A stretch of 63,220 bases of DNA from CAG-492 sp035388585 (GCA_035388585.1 DAOOQE010000005.1:1-63220), one strand, 5' to 3'. Shown: positions 26,283 through 35,031, counted from the stretch's first letter. Numbers and translations are program-made. The notes: generated by a model not told the origin, from the letters alone.

Positions 26283-27293
26283 TTATTTTCCTCCATTCTC
26301 CATTAATTTTTTGATGTATTTCATAACTGAAATAACTTTAGCATAATCCATTCTCTTTGGTCCAATTATTCCTATAGTTCCAGCATCTTGATTTTTAATT
26401 TTGTTTTTAAATGTAATAACACTAAAGTCTTTTAATTCTTCATTTTCAAGTTCATCTCCAATATAAACATTAATATCTTTTTCAATATCTGATTCCAACA
26501 AATTTAAAACTAGATCTTTTTGATCTAATACATTTACAAATCTTTTTGCAGTTTGTAAACTATTAAATTCAGGAAGATCAAAGGATTTTTTTGTTCCTTC
26601 CAAATAAATCTTAGACTCATCTTCAATAATTTTGTTTATTTGATCAATTATGTGTTTAATAACTTTAACACTATATTTTATCTCAGATAGCATATAGTCT
26701 TCTATAGTTGTATCTATTTTTTCTAATGGTTTACCCTTTAATTTAGTATTAAATATATTATTTAATATTTGAATTTGTTCTTCTCTTATATCTTCATCAA
26801 ATTTAATAATAGATTCTCTTACTAAACCTGTGTCTGTTAAAATTATTGCTATTAACATTCTGTCTCCTAACAACATGAATTTAATTTCCTCAATTATTTG
26901 GAGATTTGGTTTTGGCCCTATTGCAACTGTTGTATAATGGGTTATTTCTGACAACGTATTTGTTGCTATTTTAGTTAATTCTTCGATTTCATTTACTTTG
27001 TCTTGTAATTTTTCTTTAATATACTTTACTTCGTCTATACTAATGTTTTCATCGTCCAACATTTCATCAACATATAGCCTATAACCTTTTGCAGATGGGA
27101 TTCTACCACTTGATGTATGTGGCTTATCTAAATAACCTTCTTTTTCAAGATCTGACATTTCATTTCTAATTGTAGCACTACTTAAATCCATTCCATTTTT
27201 TTTTGTTAGACTACCTGAGCTAACAGGTTCAGCAGTTCCTATGTATTCGTCTACAATTGCTTGAAGAATTTTCTTTTTTCTACTATTTAACAC
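26283..27293 (-). CDS. hrcA: Heat-inducible transcription repressor HrcA
   Basis: A 336-residue repressor that binds CIRCE operators of heat-shock genes with the help of GroEL. The winged helix-turn-helix (about 1-75) includes EYIGTAEPVSSGSL and LSSATIRNEMSDLE..GYL.KPHTSSGRIPS, a textbook HrcA signature; the GAF-like domain and C-terminal IGPKRMDY block complete it. The start is GTG at 27293, behind AAGGTGATAAA. A CIRCE element lies 20 bases upstream of the start, so the operon is autoregulated. Confidence 0.97.
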   Translation of the reverse strand: MLNSRKKKILQAIVDEYIGTAEPVSSGSLTKKNGMDLSSATIRNEMSDLEKEGYLDKPHTSSGRIPSAKGYRLYVDEMLDDENISIDEVKYIKEKLQDKVNEIEELTKIATNTLSEITHYTTVAIGPKPNLQIIEEIKFMLLGDRMLIAIILTDTGLVRESIIKFDEDIREEQIQILNNIFNTKLKGKPLEKIDTTIEDYMLSEIKYSVKVIKHIIDQINKIIEDESKIYLEGTKKSFDLPEFNSLQTAKRFVNVLDQKDLVLNLLESDIEKDINVYIGDELENEELKDFSVITFKNKIKNQDAGTIGIIGPKRMDYAKVISVMKYIKKLMENGGK

Positions 27294-27312
27294 TTTATCA
27301 CCTTCTTTAACT

Positions 27313-27339
27313 TTAGCACTCTAATGTAATGACTGCTAA
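27313..27339 (-). promoter_or_regulatory. CIRCE operator of the hrcA operon
   Basis: TTAGCACTC (27313-27321), a 9-base spacer, then GACTGCTAA (27331-27339). It matches the consensus 9-9-9 palindrome at all but one base (C for G in the right arm). It sits between the promoter and the hrcA GTG, where HrcA would block transcription. Confidence 0.92.
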
Positions 27340-27347
27340 CTTTATAT

Positions 27348-27376
27348 ATATTATACCCATTTTAAAAAAATGTCAA
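27348..27376 (-). promoter_or_regulatory. Promoter of the hrcA operon
   Basis: Minus strand: a consensus TTGACA (27371-27376). The -10 is either TAATAT at 17-base spacing (27348-27353) or TATAAT at 15 (27350-27355). CIRCE begins within the expected start region. Confidence 0.75.
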
Positions 27377-27383
27377 TACTTTT

Positions 27384-28121
27384 TTAAAAATTTTTATATG
27401 GTGATTTTTGTGATATTATATATTTTGGTAATGGGACTAAACTCTCATTGTTCAATTTTGCTTCTGTAATCTTTTCTTCAAACAAACTTTCATTTTTTCC
27501 AATATTTATATTTAATATTATTGAAGGCATTCCTTTAATCTTATTTTGGCCTAATTCATAAGCTTTTATAATGTCATAATCAAAAAATTTTTCAGATTTT
27601 TCTTTACTTAAAATTGCAAATGTTACGTCATCAAAAGAAAATGTTCCATCAATATTCCTAACTAAATTAAACATATGATCATCTACGTTTATACCTTTTT
27701 TATCTGTTAAATCTAAAAATTTTTTCACTGCTTTCATGTCATTCGGATTTTCTACTAATTTTATAAGACTTCCTATGTTATCTTTTCCATAATTTAATGA
27801 ACAAAATACAACCATTGAATATATTCCTAATCTATCTAATAAAAGTTTATAAGCCTGAGCTATACCATTAGATATTCCTGTATTATTTTCTATTACAGAA
27901 AACATTTCTTTACTTATATTTCTATCTGCCCTACCTTTTTGTATTTTATTAAACAAGTGATTATCATATTTTATTTTATCTTTTAAATATTCAAATACTT
28001 CTTTTCTTTTTTCATATTGATTTAGTTTATTTTTATATTCTTCACAAGGAAAAATTTTTTCTAATACTATATCTAATTGTTTTGATACATCAATCCATTC
28101 TTTTCCTCTAATTGCTGACAT
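27384..28121 (-). CDS. Transglutaminase-fold protein lacking the catalytic Cys
   Basis: A 245-residue cytoplasmic protein. Residues 79-101 (NNTGISNGIAQAYKLLLDRLGI) follow the transglutaminase core pattern G.C.GYA.AFK.LLD.LGI, but the position of the nucleophilic Cys is S84. The second half keeps H149 in DDHMFNLV and the D164/D165 pair in FDDVTF, matching the H-W-N-L and D-x-T-W positions of the family. The protein is therefore either a non-catalytic member or one that uses Ser. The similarity is by pattern and needs a structure search. AAGGAG precedes the ATG. It has its own promoter, with a palindrome between -35 and -10. Confidence 0.6.
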   Translation of the reverse strand: MSAIRGKEWIDVSKQLDIVLEKIFPCEEYKNKLNQYEKRKEVFEYLKDKIKYDNHLFNKIQKGRADRNISKEMFSVIENNTGISNGIAQAYKLLLDRLGIYSMVVFCSLNYGKDNIGSLIKLVENPNDMKAVKKFLDLTDKKGINVDDHMFNLVRNIDGTFSFDDVTFAILSKEKSEKFFDYDIIKAYELGQNKIKGMPSIILNINIGKNESLFEEKITEAKLNNESLVPLPKYIISQKSPYKNF

Positions 28122-28157
28122 TTTATTTGCTCCTTTACTTTTGTATATCTTATTCCT

Positions 28158-28186
28158 ATTTTAACACTGATACAACAGTGTTGCAA
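28158..28186 (-). promoter_or_regulatory. Promoter of the transglutaminase-fold gene with operator-like palindrome
   Basis: Minus strand: TTGCAA (28181-28186), 17-base spacer ending in TGT, TAAAAT (28158-28163). A perfect palindrome AACACTG-N6-CAGTGTT (28163-28182) fills the spacer exactly, a position typical of a repressor site. Confidence 0.65.
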
Positions 28187-28270
28187 TACATTCTTGTCAT
28201 TTTTTGTAATTATTTGTCACACGGTTTTCCTTTACATTCCAAGCTTTTTATTGTATTATAAAAAAATAAT

Positions 28271-28298
28271 TTGTAGAAAAAAATACAGATTATATTAT
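28271..28298 (+). promoter_or_regulatory. Possible promoter of the plus-strand orphan gene
   Basis: TTGTAG (28271-28276), 16-base spacer, TATTAT (28293-28298). A start near 28305 would leave only a short leader before the AAAGGAGC site and the ATG at 28317. Confidence 0.4.
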
Positions 28299-28316
28299 TT
28301 AGAAAGGAGCATCAAA

Positions 28317-29273
28317 ATGCAAAAAAATTATTTTACATTAACAAAAGAATTAAATATACTAAAGAGTAAATTAAATCACGCACCAGTACTAACAAAAATT
28401 TCATTCAAAGATTTTTTAAAGTATAAAAATATGATTTTTAAAAAAGAATTAATCGAATTTGAAATTTCAAAACTACAAAAAATTCAAAATGACATTGTTA
28501 ATATTTATTCGAAAAAAAATGAAAAATGGCTATATGACGATAATATGAATTGTAGAAAATATTGCAAACTAGAAAAAAAAGCTTCATACATTAGAGATAA
28601 AAAACTTTATAAATTAGGATTTATGAAACAAAAACCTGTTAATCCAATATTACAAAATATTATTAATACTGTTAAAGAAAAAATAATAGAACCTGTTTCG
28701 AACAAATTATCTCAAAATAGATATTCATCAAAGAATATTTTTAAATCTATATTAGAAAAACCTCCAATAAATAATTTCTTAAAACTTTTTTCCAAAAATA
28801 CTACATTTAAAAAAATAAACTCTTTTTTTAAGGAAACAGTTCCAACAAAATTAACTACTAGAGCAATATCAGGAGCAAAAAAATGTATAATAGGGTATCG
28901 AAACATCTCAAATAATTTGAACTCTTCAGCAAAATTATATTATAGAAACATATTGTCTTCTCCTATAATACAAGTAATATCATATATTAAATCACAAGCA
29001 AAAATAGAAGCTGATTTATATTCAAACTTCCTTATTAAATCACAAACAAAAAAAGAATCTGATTTATGTTCAAACTCCTTTTTATCAAATATAAAAGTAG
29101 ATTTAACAAATAACAATAAAACAAAAAAGAAATATTATTATGTGAAAGATACTGTTAGTATAAACCATTTAAACAAAAATAGTATATCTAATATTAAAAA
29201 TAATACTTCTTTAGATAGATACAAATCTACAAAAAGCAATTATACAAATGAATATTACGATTTAGCATTATAA
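28317..29273 (+). CDS. Uncharacterised Lys/Asn-rich protein
   Basis: A 318-residue basic protein on the strand opposite its neighbours; no family recognised. The first 110 residues look helical and charged; the middle is rich in Lys, Asn, Phe and Ile with no clear membrane helix; residues near 220-262 contain a duplicated segment (IKSQAKIEADLYSNFL, then IKSQTKKESDLCSNSFL). The ATG at 28317 is chosen for its AAAGGAGC site, so 41 upstream codons are discarded. Its stop directly abuts the hemW stop from the other side. Composition differs from the surrounding core genes, and it may be a lineage-specific acquisition. Confidence 0.6.
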   Translation: MQKNYFTLTKELNILKSKLNHAPVLTKISFKDFLKYKNMIFKKELIEFEISKLQKIQNDIVNIYSKKNEKWLYDDNMNCRKYCKLEKKASYIRDKKLYKLGFMKQKPVNPILQNIINTVKEKIIEPVSNKLSQNRYSSKNIFKSILEKPPINNFLKLFSKNTTFKKINSFFKETVPTKLTTRAISGAKKCIIGYRNISNNLNSSAKLYYRNILSSPIIQVISYIKSQAKIEADLYSNFLIKSQTKKESDLCSNSFLSNIKVDLTNNNKTKKKYYYVKDTVSINHLNKNSISNIKNNTSLDRYKSTKSNYTNEYYDLAL

Positions 29274-30440
29274 TTATATAAAATCCTGCCAAACTATATT
29301 TGCAAAATCTATTCCATTTTTTGTTAATCTTATAAATTCTTCATCTACCTCTATTAATCCCTCATTTACTAATTTATTTAGTTCTTTTTTAAAAATAAAT
29401 ACAGGATTTTGAAGAAATTTTTCTTTAAATTCATTTATATTTATACCTTTAATTTTTCTTAATCCTAACATCATATATTCTTTCATTTTTGAATCTTGAT
29501 CTTGTTTTTCATGAAATATCAAATTTTTATATTCTTCACAATTTCTAATATTTATAATGTATTCTTCAATAGACTCTATATTTGAAAATCTTACAGAATT
29601 AGTATATGAATGAGCACTAACACCAAATCCTATATACTCGTTTTGGTTCCAACAATCTAAATTATGTTTTGATTCATATCCAATTTTTGAATAATTTGAT
29701 ATTTCATAATGATTATAACCATTTTTTTCTAATTTATCCTTGATTAACCAATACATTTCACGTTCTAATTTTTCATCAGGCTTATTTAAAATTTTTTCTT
29801 CAACCATTTTAGCTAGTTTTGTTTCGTCTTCTAAGATTAAAGAATATACAGAAACATGTTCAGGATTTAATTCAATTATTGTATCAAGTGTTTTCTTTAC
29901 ATCATCTATAGTTTGATTTGGTAAAGCACTAATTAAATCAACATTAATATTATCAAAACCAATTTTTCTTGCCAGTTTATATGTTTCTAAAAACTGCTGG
30001 AAGTTATGTACTCTGCCAATTAAACTTAATAAATAATCATTAGTCTCTTGTAATCCTATACTTATCCTGTTTATTCCAGAATTATAATAATCTTGTAACT
30101 TTTGCTCATCAACTGTTCCAGGATTTATTTCTAATGTTATTTCACAATTTTCAATCAGCGAAAAATTTCTTTTTATAGTATCGAGTATATCAATAATAGC
30201 TTTACTATCAATATATGAAGGTGTTCCACCACCAAAATATATAGTTCTAACTCTTACTAAATCATCTAAATCATTTTTGTAATCTTCTTTATTACCTATT
30301 CCAACGTGTTCTATTTCTCTTAACAAATATTTAACATATTCATGTTTTAATTCATTTTTATTTTCATAAGAAATAAAATCACAATAAAAACATTTCTTAA
30401 TGCAAAAAGGTATATGAACATATATTCCTACATCTTTCAT
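29274..30440 (-). CDS. hemW: HemW-type radical SAM heme chaperone
   Basis: A 388-residue radical SAM protein. The [4Fe-4S] motif is C13, C17, C20 in PFCIKKCFYCDF, followed by YFGGGTPS and the S-adenosylmethionine-binding segments. HemW proteins were long annotated as coproporphyrinogen oxidases but belong to the group that binds heme and has no oxidase function; the CxxxCxxC start and the C-terminal HemW domain (about 300-385) fit it. It lies 10 bases from whiA on the same strand. In most Firmicutes hemW sits between lepA and hrcA; here an orphan gene and the transglutaminase-fold gene separate it from hrcA. Confidence 0.9.
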   Translation of the reverse strand: MKDVGIYVHIPFCIKKCFYCDFISYENKNELKHEYVKYLLREIEHVGIGNKEDYKNDLDDLVRVRTIYFGGGTPSYIDSKAIIDILDTIKRNFSLIENCEITLEINPGTVDEQKLQDYYNSGINRISIGLQETNDYLLSLIGRVHNFQQFLETYKLARKIGFDNINVDLISALPNQTIDDVKKTLDTIIELNPEHVSVYSLILEDETKLAKMVEEKILNKPDEKLEREMYWLIKDKLEKNGYNHYEISNYSKIGYESKHNLDCWNQNEYIGFGVSAHSYTNSVRFSNIESIEEYIINIRNCEEYKNLIFHEKQDQDSKMKEYMMLGLRKIKGININEFKEKFLQNPVFIFKKELNKLVNEGLIEVDEEFIRLTKNGIDFANIVWQDFI

Positions 30441-30450
30441 AAAATTTCTC

Positions 30451-31356
30451 CTATCTTAATTCATCTGCTATTTTTGATATTGTCTTTAATCTATAATTAA
30501 CTCCAGATTTACCAATCTGATTTTTTAGCATCTTTCCTAATTCAACTAATGATGCATCTGGATTTTTTAATCTTATATCTGCGATTTCTTTTTGCAATTC
30601 TGACAATTCTCCAAATTTATTTTTACTTTTAATATATTTAATATCTTCAATTTGTTTTAAAGAAGCATCTATAATTCTATTCAAATTTGCAGTTTCACAA
30701 TTTACAGACCTATTTACAGAATTTCTCATATCTCTATAAACACGAATTTCTTCAAATTTTATAACAGATGTATTTGCTCCTATATATGCTAAAAACTTTG
30801 ATATTTCTTCACCTTCTTTAAAATATAGAGAAAAAATACCATTTTCTTTTTTCATTTTTTTAGATATAATACCAATATTTAATAATATATTTTCAACAAA
30901 TTTTAAATTTTCTTCATTTGAAAAACTAATATCCAAATGATATTTTTTTTCTGGATTATTTAAAGTTCCACTACCTAAAAAAGCGCCTCTTACAAATGAT
31001 TTCGCACTGTTTTCTTCCACTTCTAATATATCTAATATTTTTTCGAAATTAATATTTATTTTTTCATCACTAATATTAATATTTTGCAATAAATCATTAT
31101 TTACAAGATTTACTGTTATAATGTATATTTTACCTTGAATAGTAATTTCATATTTATCAATATATAAATTATTCAATAATTTAGAAAAACGATTAATATT
31201 ATATTCACTTTCAGTTGAAAACTTTATTTTTCTGCTATTTAATACAACAACATTTGTTGTTGTTAAATAACCCAAAAATTCAAATTTTACATTATCTTTA
31301 TTTGAAAGACTACCTATTTTACTTAACTCTTCTTTTATATCTGTTGAAAAAGACAT
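30451..31356 (-). CDS. whiA: DNA-binding protein WhiA
   Basis: A 301-residue regulator of cell division and, in actinomycetes, sporulation. The N-terminal part has the two LAGLIDADG-like repeats without nuclease residues (AFLGSGTLNNP.K.YHLDISF near 130-150), and the C-terminal helix-turn-helix is the clear signature NRIIDASLKQIEDIKYI...GELSELQKEIADIRL.NPDASLVELGKML. AAGGAGTGAG precedes the ATG. It lies between prmC and hemW; in many Firmicutes it is next to rapZ and gluconeogenesis factor genes, which are absent here. Confidence 0.95.
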   Translation of the reverse strand: MSFSTDIKEELSKIGSLSNKDNVKFEFLGYLTTTNVVVLNSRKIKFSTESEYNINRFSKLLNNLYIDKYEITIQGKIYIITVNLVNNDLLQNINISDEKININFEKILDILEVEENSAKSFVRGAFLGSGTLNNPEKKYHLDISFSNEENLKFVENILLNIGIISKKMKKENGIFSLYFKEGEEISKFLAYIGANTSVIKFEEIRVYRDMRNSVNRSVNCETANLNRIIDASLKQIEDIKYIKSKNKFGELSELQKEIADIRLKNPDASLVELGKMLKNQIGKSGVNYRLKTISKIADELR

Positions 31357-31360
31357 AAAC

Positions 31361-32212
31361 TCACTCCTTTTTAGAACAAATTATTACTCTATCATTCCCT
31401 GCAAAATCTTTAATTGACTCAATATTATCATAATACTGAGTTTCTTCTAAAATTTTGACTACTTCTTCTTTTTGATCAAATCCTATTTCTAAAAATAATT
31501 TTCCTTTCTCATTTAGATACGCAATTCCTTTTTTTGCTATTATTTTATAAAATTCCAGCCCATCTCTTCCACCATCTAATGCTATAATAGGTTCTTCCTT
31601 AACTTGTGGCGATAGAGTTTTTATTACTTTTGTTTTAATATATGGTGGATTTGACACTATTATATCAAATTTTTTATTATTAACTTTATTAAACATATCT
31701 GACTCAATAAAATCAATTTTTTTATGTACTAAATTTTTTTCAGCATTTAATTTTGCTATTTGTATTGCTTTATTGCTAATATCAGATGCTGTTATATTCG
31801 AACCATCAACATATTTGGCAATAGAAACTGCAATTGCTCCACTCCCTGTGCATAAATCTAGAACTTCCATTTTACTTTTTATTTTTTCAGAATATTTAAT
31901 AATACTTTCAACTAATATTTCAGTATCTGGTTGTGGAATAAGTACATTTTCATCCACATAAAATTCAAGTTTCATAAATTCCTGTTTATTTGTGAGATAT
32001 TGAAGTGGTTTTCCATCAATCAACTTATAAATATAACTTATAAATTGATCTTCATCTATTTTTTGAACCTCTAAATTATAATTAATAATCAAATTAACGC
32101 TGTCAATTTTAAGAATATAACATAATAAGACTCTAGCTTGAATTGCTGAGTCTTGGATTCTTTTTTGTTTTAATAATTCAATTCCTTTTATTAGTAAATC
32201 ATATATATTCAT
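31361..32212 (-). CDS. prmC: Release factor glutamine methyltransferase PrmC
   Basis: A 283-residue SAM-dependent methyltransferase that modifies the GGQ glutamine of release factors RF1 and RF2. The N-terminal helical domain (1-75) is followed by the Rossmann fold with LDLCTGSGAIAVSIA, the catalytic NPPYI and a final GFDQKEEV region. The ATG at 32212 follows GGGGAA; the longer frame adds 17 residues without family similarity. prfA, the common partner, is absent from the window. Four bases separate it from whiA. Confidence 0.94.
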   Translation of the reverse strand: MNIYDLLIKGIELLKQKRIQDSAIQARVLLCYILKIDSVNLIINYNLEVQKIDEDQFISYIYKLIDGKPLQYLTNKQEFMKLEFYVDENVLIPQPDTEILVESIIKYSEKIKSKMEVLDLCTGSGAIAVSIAKYVDGSNITASDISNKAIQIAKLNAEKNLVHKKIDFIESDMFNKVNNKKFDIIVSNPPYIKTKVIKTLSPQVKEEPIIALDGGRDGLEFYKIIAKKGIAYLNEKGKLFLEIGFDQKEEVVKILEETQYYDNIESIKDFAGNDRVIICSKKE

Positions 32213-32345
32213 TTTATTCCCCATATTTTTTAAAATTATTATTACACTATGACATAAAAACAAGACACATCAGCGTTTTTATAAATATAATATGAGATAA
32301 TATTTCCACGCACTTGCCGTCTTTTTATAAGATAATCTGACATAA

Positions 32346-32540
32346 AAATACCCCACATTAGCCGTTATACTGAGATTTTAAGGACCTGTTTTCACAGGTG
32401 GGTGTCTTGTTAAATGCTTCTGGGCTTCTTACATAAATGCAAGCATGCACGCCACATCTAAAGGCGGACTCCCCTTAAATACTTTGTGGTTCTAAAATAC
32501 CAATATTAGCGCACTACGCAGGGATTATTTATTTACTTCT
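32346..32540 (-). ncRNA. ssrS: 6S RNA
   Basis: On the minus strand the sequence contains the order of motifs I know from Firmicutes 6S RNA: CCCTGCGTAGTGCGC near the 5' end, ACCACA after it, AAGGGGAGTCCGCCTTTAGA, the GTGCATGC loop region, AAGCC, then AAGACACCCACCTGTG with the small hairpin ACCTGTGAAAACAGGT, and a closing GTGGGG before a T-rich 3' end. 6S RNA mimics an open promoter and sequesters the housekeeping RNA polymerase holoenzyme. The ends are estimates: the 5' end from the promoter at 32547-32575, the 3' end from the T run. Confidence 0.8.
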
Positions 32541-32546
32541 ATATGT

Positions 32547-32575
32547 ATATTATCATATATTAAACAAAATTACAA
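32547..32575 (-). promoter_or_regulatory. Promoter of 6S RNA
   Basis: Minus strand: TTGTAA (32570-32575), 17-base spacer ending in TGA, TAATAT (32547-32552), an extended -10. It lies just upstream of the conserved CCCTGCG. Confidence 0.65.
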
Positions 32576-32652
32576 GTTATTTTTTTAAACCATTATTTTT
32601 ATTATGCATTTGTTATTACAAAATCGCAATTATTTTTCACTTCACCTTTATT

Positions 32653-33525
32653 TTAATTATTAATAATTATATCTCTTTTTAGATCTTTATCATTAACAGT
32701 TCCTGTTCCAATAAAAACACCACCCGAATTATATATCTTATATAATCCATCCTGCAAATCATATTTAATTTTCACACCATTTAAAAACTTCAGAATTTCA
32801 GATTTTTCTAGTATTATAGATTCATTATCAAATAATAATTCTTCCATAGTTATCAAATGTTCATTTATTCTTTCTCTATCAATATTTAAGTCATCAAGAG
32901 TAATCGATTTTTCAATATAAAAAACTCCAACTTGTGTTCTATTTAATTCTTTCATATATCCTACTGTTTCTAATTTAAAAGCAATATCTTCACATAAACT
33001 TCTTATATATGTACCCTTTGAACATTTAACTTCTATAACAATTTGTTTGTTTTTTTTATCAATATTTAATAAATTTATAGAGTAAATAGTAACATTTCTT
33101 TTAGGAATTTCAACCTGTTGTCCACTTCTCGCATATTCATAAAGTTTTTTACCTTTTACCTTAATAGCTGAATATATTGGTGGAGTTTGAACTTGATTTC
33201 CCTTAAAGGACTGCAATACTTTTTCTATTTCTTTTGATTCAAGCATTTTTTCTAATACAGGTTTAGTTTCAATTTGAGTCCCTTCTGAATCTGCTGTATC
33301 AGTTTTTATTCCTAATTGTATTGTTGCAATATATGTTTTATCATGATTTATCAAATATTTTGATAATTTTGTTCCATTTCCTATTAATATTGGTAAAACT
33401 CCTGTTGCATTTGGGTCTAATGTTCCTGTATGTCCTATTTTTTCACCATATATTTTTTTTATTCTATATACTACATCATGTGAAGTACAACCTTTAGGTT
33501 TGTTTATTATAATAATTCCATCCAC
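32653..33525 (-). CDS. truB: tRNA pseudouridine-55 synthase TruB
   Basis: A 290-residue enzyme making pseudouridine 55 in the T loop of tRNAs. It opens DGIIIINKPKGCTSHDVV, followed by KIGHTGTLDPNATGVLP with the catalytic D37, then the KTYIATIQLGI.TDTADSEG block and a C-terminal PUA-like region. The start is GTG at 33525, behind AAGGAGAA; a longer frame adds 11 non-homologous residues. In Firmicutes truB usually follows rbfA and nrnA, as here. A ribF gene, often next, is missing from the window. Confidence 0.95.
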   Translation of the reverse strand: MDGIIIINKPKGCTSHDVVYRIKKIYGEKIGHTGTLDPNATGVLPILIGNGTKLSKYLINHDKTYIATIQLGIKTDTADSEGTQIETKPVLEKMLESKEIEKVLQSFKGNQVQTPPIYSAIKVKGKKLYEYARSGQQVEIPKRNVTIYSINLLNIDKKNKQIVIEVKCSKGTYIRSLCEDIAFKLETVGYMKELNRTQVGVFYIEKSITLDDLNIDRERINEHLITMEELLFDNESIILEKSEILKFLNGVKIKYDLQDGLYKIYNSGGVFIGTGTVNDKDLKRDIIINN

Positions 33526-33582
33526 TATATTCTCCTTAAAATAAAGTATAAAAAACATTTGACTATAATATTGAAATTACAA

Positions 33583-33674
33583 TATATTAGATAAGTTTAT
33601 CTAATATACTATAATTGTCTAATTGTTAAAATATTTCCTTTTCTCGCAATAGTATAAACATTTTATTATACTAT
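33583..33674. other. Two intergenic hairpins between nrnA and truB
   Basis: A perfect 11-bp inverted repeat TATATTAGATA/TATCTAATATA with a 4-base loop (33583-33608) and a perfect 9-bp repeat ATAGTATAA/TTATACTAT with an 8-base loop (33649-33674). Neither has a clear U run; they may be processing or stability elements. Confidence 0.55.
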
Positions 33675-33722
33675 GCTATATTAAAATATTTGTTTTATTG
33701 CTATTTACTCTATTTACATGTA

Positions 33723-34676
33723 TTATTTTAAATTCTTTTTTATCTCAGCAATTATTTTTTCCTTAGCCAATTCTAATTCACCCTGAAATGTGCATCCTGC
33801 TGCTCTAGGATGTCCACCGCCTCCAAATAGTATTGCTATATCTGAAACATTTACATATTCATTTGATCTTAAAGATATTTTATAATTCTTTTCTTCTTTT
33901 TCTCTGATAAATACAGAAACCTCAACACCTTCAATATCTCTTCCTATATCAACTAATCCTTCATGATCTCCTGTTTCAGAATTAACTAATTGTTCATCTT
34001 TTTTAGTAATATATGTATAAGCAATTTTGTTGTTTTCAGTAAATTGAAGTCTTTCCATTGCAATTTTATTAAGTTCAAAATTAGACTTTGTTCTAATTTG
34101 TAAAACTTGTTTATATACTTTTGAAACATTTACTCCTCGACTTAAAAGCCATGCAACAAATTCAAAAGTCTCTGCTGTTACAGTAGAGTACTTAAAACCA
34201 CCTGTATCTGTTATAATTCCAGTTAAAATACAAGTACCAATATCTTTATTAATTTCTATATTAAAATAATTCAATATAACAATTAATAATTGACTACATG
34301 CTGGAGCATCAGGGTTTACATAGTTGTAATCACCATACATAGTATTACTACCATGATGATCTATTACAACCTTAACCTTTGCATTTTCATACACCTTTGC
34401 TAAATTTCCAATAATTTTAAGAGTTGCAGAATCTAATGATATTGCTAAGTCATACACTTCTCTACTACAATCACTTTTTACCTCTTCTATACCTGGTAAA
34501 AAATCAAATGTTCTTGAAAATTCAGGTACAACTATTTCAGGGTTTTTTCCATATAATTTTAGAGCATTATATAGGGCTAAGCTACTACCCATTGCATCTC
34601 CATCTGGATTTTCATGAGTAACTATTAATATAGATTCTGCTTTATTTACTTCCTCAAATATATTATCTAATGTCAT
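33723..34676 (-). CDS. nrnA: NrnA-type DHH/DHHA1 oligoribonuclease/pAp phosphatase
   Basis: A 317-residue manganese-dependent phosphodiesterase that degrades very short RNA to mononucleotides and dephosphorylates 3'-phosphoadenosine 5'-phosphate. The DHH domain shows THENPDGDAMGSSLAL (20-35), SLDSA, the VVIDHHGSN motif (around 110) and DTGGF; the DHHA1 domain ends with the substrate-binding FGGGGHPRAAG. Four bases separate it from rbfA, its normal neighbour in the infB-rbfA-nrnA-truB series. Confidence 0.95.
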   Translation of the reverse strand: MTLDNIFEEVNKAESILIVTHENPDGDAMGSSLALYNALKLYGKNPEIVVPEFSRTFDFLPGIEEVKSDCSREVYDLAISLDSATLKIIGNLAKVYENAKVKVVIDHHGSNTMYGDYNYVNPDAPACSQLLIVILNYFNIEINKDIGTCILTGIITDTGGFKYSTVTAETFEFVAWLLSRGVNVSKVYKQVLQIRTKSNFELNKIAMERLQFTENNKIAYTYITKKDEQLVNSETGDHEGLVDIGRDIEGVEVSVFIREKEEKNYKISLRSNEYVNVSDIAILFGGGGHPRAAGCTFQGELELAKEKIIAEIKKNLK

Positions 34677-34680
34677 TATT

Positions 34681-35031
34681 CTATTCTCCTTTTAAATCTT
34701 TTAATATTGATTCAATTCTTGCTCCTTGTTCTAATGAATCATCAATTACAAATACTAATTCAGGTGTAACTCTTAAATTAACTGATCTTGCAATTTTTGA
34801 TTTTAAAAAACCCACTGATTCTTTTAAACCTTCCATAGTTTTTTTTATATTTTTTGAATTTAGTATACTTACATATACTTGCGCATATTTAAAATCTGGA
34901 GTTATTTTTACTTTTGTAACACTTATCATTCCTGTAACTTTCGGATTTTTCAATTCAAACATTACTAGATTACTAAGTTGTCTTCGTAACTCTTCATTTA
35001 TTTTATTTAATCTAGACTCATTTGTAGCCAT
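34681..35031 (-). CDS. rbfA: Ribosome-binding factor A
   Basis: A 116-residue KH-like protein needed for late maturation of the 30S subunit (16S 5' end). Recognised from R..KINEELRRQLSNLV.FELKNPKVTGMISVTKVKITPDFKYAQVYVSI and a C-terminal LRVTPELVFVIDDSLEQG.RI. The ATG at 35031 follows GGGAGGAA. The 170-base gap to infB is AT-rich and contains two copies of TATAATTGATTTA. Confidence 0.95.
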   Translation of the reverse strand: MATNESRLNKINEELRRQLSNLVMFELKNPKVTGMISVTKVKITPDFKYAQVYVSILNSKNIKKTMEGLKESVGFLKSKIARSVNLRVTPELVFVIDDSLEQGARIESILKDLKGE

